Shown here: piece by piece, positions 61,662 through 64,000 of the stretch | Layout: each line of letters begins with the position of its first letter | Position numbering within the stretch: position 1 is the stretch's first letter | Source of the DNA: Phycisphaeraceae bacterium | Lineage (GTDB): Bacteria > Planctomycetota > Phycisphaerae > Phycisphaerales > UBA1924 | Direction of reading: 5' to 3' | Assembly (NCBI GenBank): GCA_026126305.1 | Contig: JAHCJI010000007.1 | Span: forward strand, 124,001 to 188,000 | DNA length: 64,000 nt | Translations under genes and position numbers: made by a program | Notes under the pieces: generated by a model | Seen by the model: the letters and a program-made list of their open reading frames with translations, nothing else | The model's database searches: none | What the model was told of the DNA's origin: nothing

Positions 61662-64000
61662 ATGATGCGGGGAACAGCAATGCGTGTGAACACTGTGAGT
61701 CGCTTGATCGTGGCGGTGGTTTGCTTGGTGGCTGCCATAGAAGCAGGCGGCCAAGTCGCCTGCGATAGCGCTGTAGAATTGCCACTGACAACTCCACCGC
61801 CGACACCGCCGCCCACCCCATTCCCGCTCTCGAAGGTTGAGTACAGTACGAGTACTGGGAAGTACTCATGGTTCAGTGGGTTCAACTCGGCCGGGTGGAA
61901 GCACATGCTGCTGGACACCTGCGAATCTTCACCCCACACAGGTCTTATCCTGCCCAATGGAGTCGCGGAGGGATTTCGGCTTGGAATCAACCTTCTTGCA
62001 AGCCCCTCCCCTGGAAACTACCTCCCGCCATCGCCGACACTCGGTGGTAGTTCGCTGCCACTTCTTCCCCCAGGCGCTGGAAGTGCTCCGACCGCCTGGC
62101 GTGATATCGGCCGTCCCACATTACACGGCCAAGTTGATCTCGTGACCGGACTTCCACTTATACAGACAACCGATCTGGAACTTCCGTTTGGCAGCGCGAC
62201 GTTTCGCCTGAATCGAACAAGGTCTGATCGTCGTCCAGACAATCGCTTCCTGTGGGGTGCCTGCAACGGGTATGCGATGGATGAGTGGTGGGATTGGGCT
62301 GGAGCGGGTTGGATGATCAGCGAGAACCCGATCCTGATCATCGACTCGGCTCTCGCGGACGTGACGGGCGACAATCCCAGAACGTGCTGGCTGATTCTGG
62401 ACGCCCATCACTCCATCCCGTTCCAGCAGATAGAGAGCAACGGGACGTACGAAGCACCGCCTCGCTTTCGGGCTCGCATGACACACAATGGCGACTGGGA
62501 TGCCGCAAACAGAACCTGGTATGACAATCCGGCAGGGCCGATTGGTGAGCAGCATCCGCCTACTCAATACGAGATTAGCCTCTACGACGGCGCGGTCAAG
62601 TACACCTTCGTGGCGATCCGTGAAGATGTGCCGCCGCATGAGTACGATGAGAACGCCCTCGATGGCTCTTTGCCTGAGTCATTGGTTGATTCCCACTACC
62701 ACCGTCGACCGTACACTCCAAACCAAGCGCTGAAGGCCGGTCGTCCCGACCCTTGGGACTTACCTCGCGTTGATCCAACGACCCCACGATCGAATCCCGG
62801 ACTTGGCCTCCCGTACTACGGCCTGTGTGTGAAGATCGAGGATCGGCATGGACATAAGGTCGAAATCAACTACTGCCCGGTCGAGCAGTTCGAACTCGAC
62901 AACTCAGACACGACTTGTATCGAATGGGGCCAGACGACGAACCGAAAGGGCCAGATCAACTACATCCAACTCATATCTCCTGGCGATACTGGCGACACGG
63001 TTGAATGGACACTCGTCTATTCGCACCGGCGTTTCCTGACACGGCAGATAGGCAAACTGCCTGACGGATGGCTCTCTTGGATCCGGCGTGACCACCCTCT
63101 TAGCCCCCTCGTGCCCGGCAACGAGCACAAGTACGAAATGTATAGTCATGTCGCACTTGATCGGATCTACGTCTATGAGGGCGAGCCGACCGGCAACCTA
63201 GATGATGCGCAGTTGTCGCTGCCGCACACGGATCTTGGGTACTACGAGGGTGGTGCTGATCCCATCGTGGGTTCAACGCTGGACGCTTCAAAAGATGATT
63301 GGCGGTATCTCGTGAGGTATCACTATCTGAAGGAAGGCCACCCTCCAGCTGAACCGACCAGCACACCGTTCGTACCGCTTCAGATCCGCACATCGGTTAC
63401 CTCTCGTGCCGAAGTCTCAGGCACGCTTTCAGAACGCTCGACTGTTTATGTCTATAAGACGGGCTCGCCAGTCTCGGCTACTCAGACTGCCCATCCGGAT
63501 GTTAGCAATTCGGTAGAGCTTCCCTGGCTGCACCTCGTTTTCACCGATGAAGACATTCGACATTTGAAGGACGCGCTGCAAGACGGCCCGGTGATTCCGT
63601 GGTCTGAGATAAGTGTTTATGATCTGGCGCATTGGTATGAGCCGGGTTCCAGTTCGCCTTCGAAGATTACCGACCCGCAACATGAGGACGCCATCAAACG
63701 CTGGGCATCGGTCGAACTCTCCGCGCCTCCCTCGCCTCCAGAAGGCAATTACTTGTGGAGTAACGGTGTCGAGCCGAATTCGAAAGAGCCTCTGGCGTCC
63801 GTGATGGTCAGTACAGGCTCTCATGGACAGTACTTTACCCGCGCCAGAGAACGTCTGGTCTGTGATAAGAATCCTGCTGCGGTTGTCGAGGCCGCGATTC
63901 GGGATGAGAATGGAGTAAAGCGTTTTTACCGCATCTTCCGCGTATGGCACGTGCCTCCTGACGTTGCATCGAGTGCTGCACTGCCGGACGGAGACCCGTT
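61662..64000 (+). CDS. Large secreted RHS-like protein (partial, C-terminus beyond window)
   Basis: One frame stays open from 61662 to the right edge (about 779 codons visible). Candidate starts are ATG at 61662, 61665 and 61680. All give a signal peptide (VSRLIVAVVCLVAAIEAGG). A Pro/Thr linker follows, then a secreted domain with VDLVTGLPLIQTTDLELPFG, RLNRTRSDRRPDNRF and later strand-rich text (GQINYIQLISPGDTGDTVEW). The LVTGLPL...DLELPFG block recalls the N-terminus of planctomycete RHS-repeat giants, whose YD repeats would lie beyond the window. Codon use is more AT-rich than in flanking genes. Confidence 0.7.
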   Translation, partial: MMRGTAMRVNTVSRLIVAVVCLVAAIEAGGQVACDSAVELPLTTPPPTPPPTPFPLSKVEYSTSTGKYSWFSGFNSAGWKHMLLDTCESSPHTGLILPNGVAEGFRLGINLLASPSPGNYLPPSPTLGGSSLPLLPPGAGSAPTAWRDIGRPTLHGQVDLVTGLPLIQTTDLELPFGSATFRLNRTRSDRRPDNRFLWGACNGYAMDEWWDWAGAGWMISENPILIIDSALADVTGDNPRTCWLILDAHHSIPFQQIESNGTYEAPPRFRARMTHNGDWDAANRTWYDNPAGPIGEQHPPTQYEISLYDGAVKYTFVAIREDVPPHEYDENALDGSLPESLVDSHYHRRPYTPNQALKAGRPDPWDLPRVDPTTPRSNPGLGLPYYGLCVKIEDRHGHKVEINYCPVEQFELDNSDTTCIEWGQTTNRKGQINYIQLISPGDTGDTVEWTLVYSHRRFLTRQIGKLPDGWLSWIRRDHPLSPLVPGNEHKYEMYSHVALDRIYVYEGEPTGNLDDAQLSLPHTDLGYYEGGADPIVGSTLDASKDDWRYLVRYHYLKEGHPPAEPTSTPFVPLQIRTSVTSRAEVSGTLSERSTVYVYKTGSPVSATQTAHPDVSNSVELPWLHLVFTDEDIRHLKDALQDGPVIPWSEISVYDLAHWYEPGSSSPSKITDPQHEDAIKRWASVELSAPPSPPEGNYLWSNGVEPNSKEPLASVMVSTGSHGQYFTRARERLVCDKNPAAVVEAAIRDENGVKRFYRIFRVWHVPPDVASSAALPDGDP

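Overview
The window is a GC-rich, gene-dense bacterial chromosome segment. It most likely comes from a planctomycete of the class Phycisphaerae. Support comes from two secreted proteins ending in the GC-type dockerin (paired D-x-D-G-D-G / FDFL repeats closing in GC), an rpsP-trmD-rplS group without rimM, a long PurQ, a TraR/DksA-like protein lacking zinc ligands, and the start of a giant RHS-like protein. Genus-level assignment is not possible from the sequence alone.

Layout. 1-10.6 kb: housekeeping genes (GNAT partial, proC, accA, a lysine-rich DksA-like protein, lspA, an SDR, a GxxExxY protein with charged tails, a cysteine desulfurase), then a membrane protein and the lipid-transport pair MlaF-MlaD. 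10.6-16 kb: two dockerin-bearing secreted proteins (one an animal-type heme peroxidase), a thiolase and a zinc-less MDR oxidoreductase. 16-18 kb: rplS, trmD and rpsP on the minus strand with clear intrinsic terminators. 18.5-23.8 kb: accessory region holding an uncharacterised FN3-like protein, a 26-unit heptamer repeat, a PD-(D/E)XK-like protein, an AAA ATPase/DUF4276 pair that looks like a defence module, and a GIY-YIG gene interrupted by a stop. 23.8-27 kb: purQ, a DUF1015 protein and a second copy of the FN3-like family.

27.4-40.3 kb: a ten-gene, minus-strand surface-polysaccharide cluster. In transcription order it encodes a secreted beta-helix-like protein, an asparagine-synthase-like protein, a hexapeptide acyltransferase, a GT4, a polymerase/ligase, a GT2, a sulfotransferase, a second GT2, a pyruvyltransferase and a flippase. 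Several genes overlap as ATGA or GTGA, so they are probably translationally coupled. The product is inferred to be an acylated, sulfated and/or pyruvylated exopolysaccharide; a UDP-glucose dehydrogenase at 53-54.6 kb could supply uronic acid precursor.

40.7-61 kb: mostly housekeeping (PDH E1 alpha, an S41 protease, an MFS carrier, tRNA-Arg(CCG), nth, a GT2/methyltransferase hybrid, a PDZ protein, an APH-like kinase, YicC, SecG, UGDH, a methyltransferase, a REC-XRE regulator, SmpB, DinB, a SYLF lipoprotein, hisS, a class II amidotransferase). hisS carries an internal block of clearly different base composition. 61.66 kb to the right edge: one reading frame stays open to the end of the window and begins a large secreted RHS-like protein of lower GC than the rest.

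All calls are from reading the sequence. No database search was run, and family names reflect recalled motifs.
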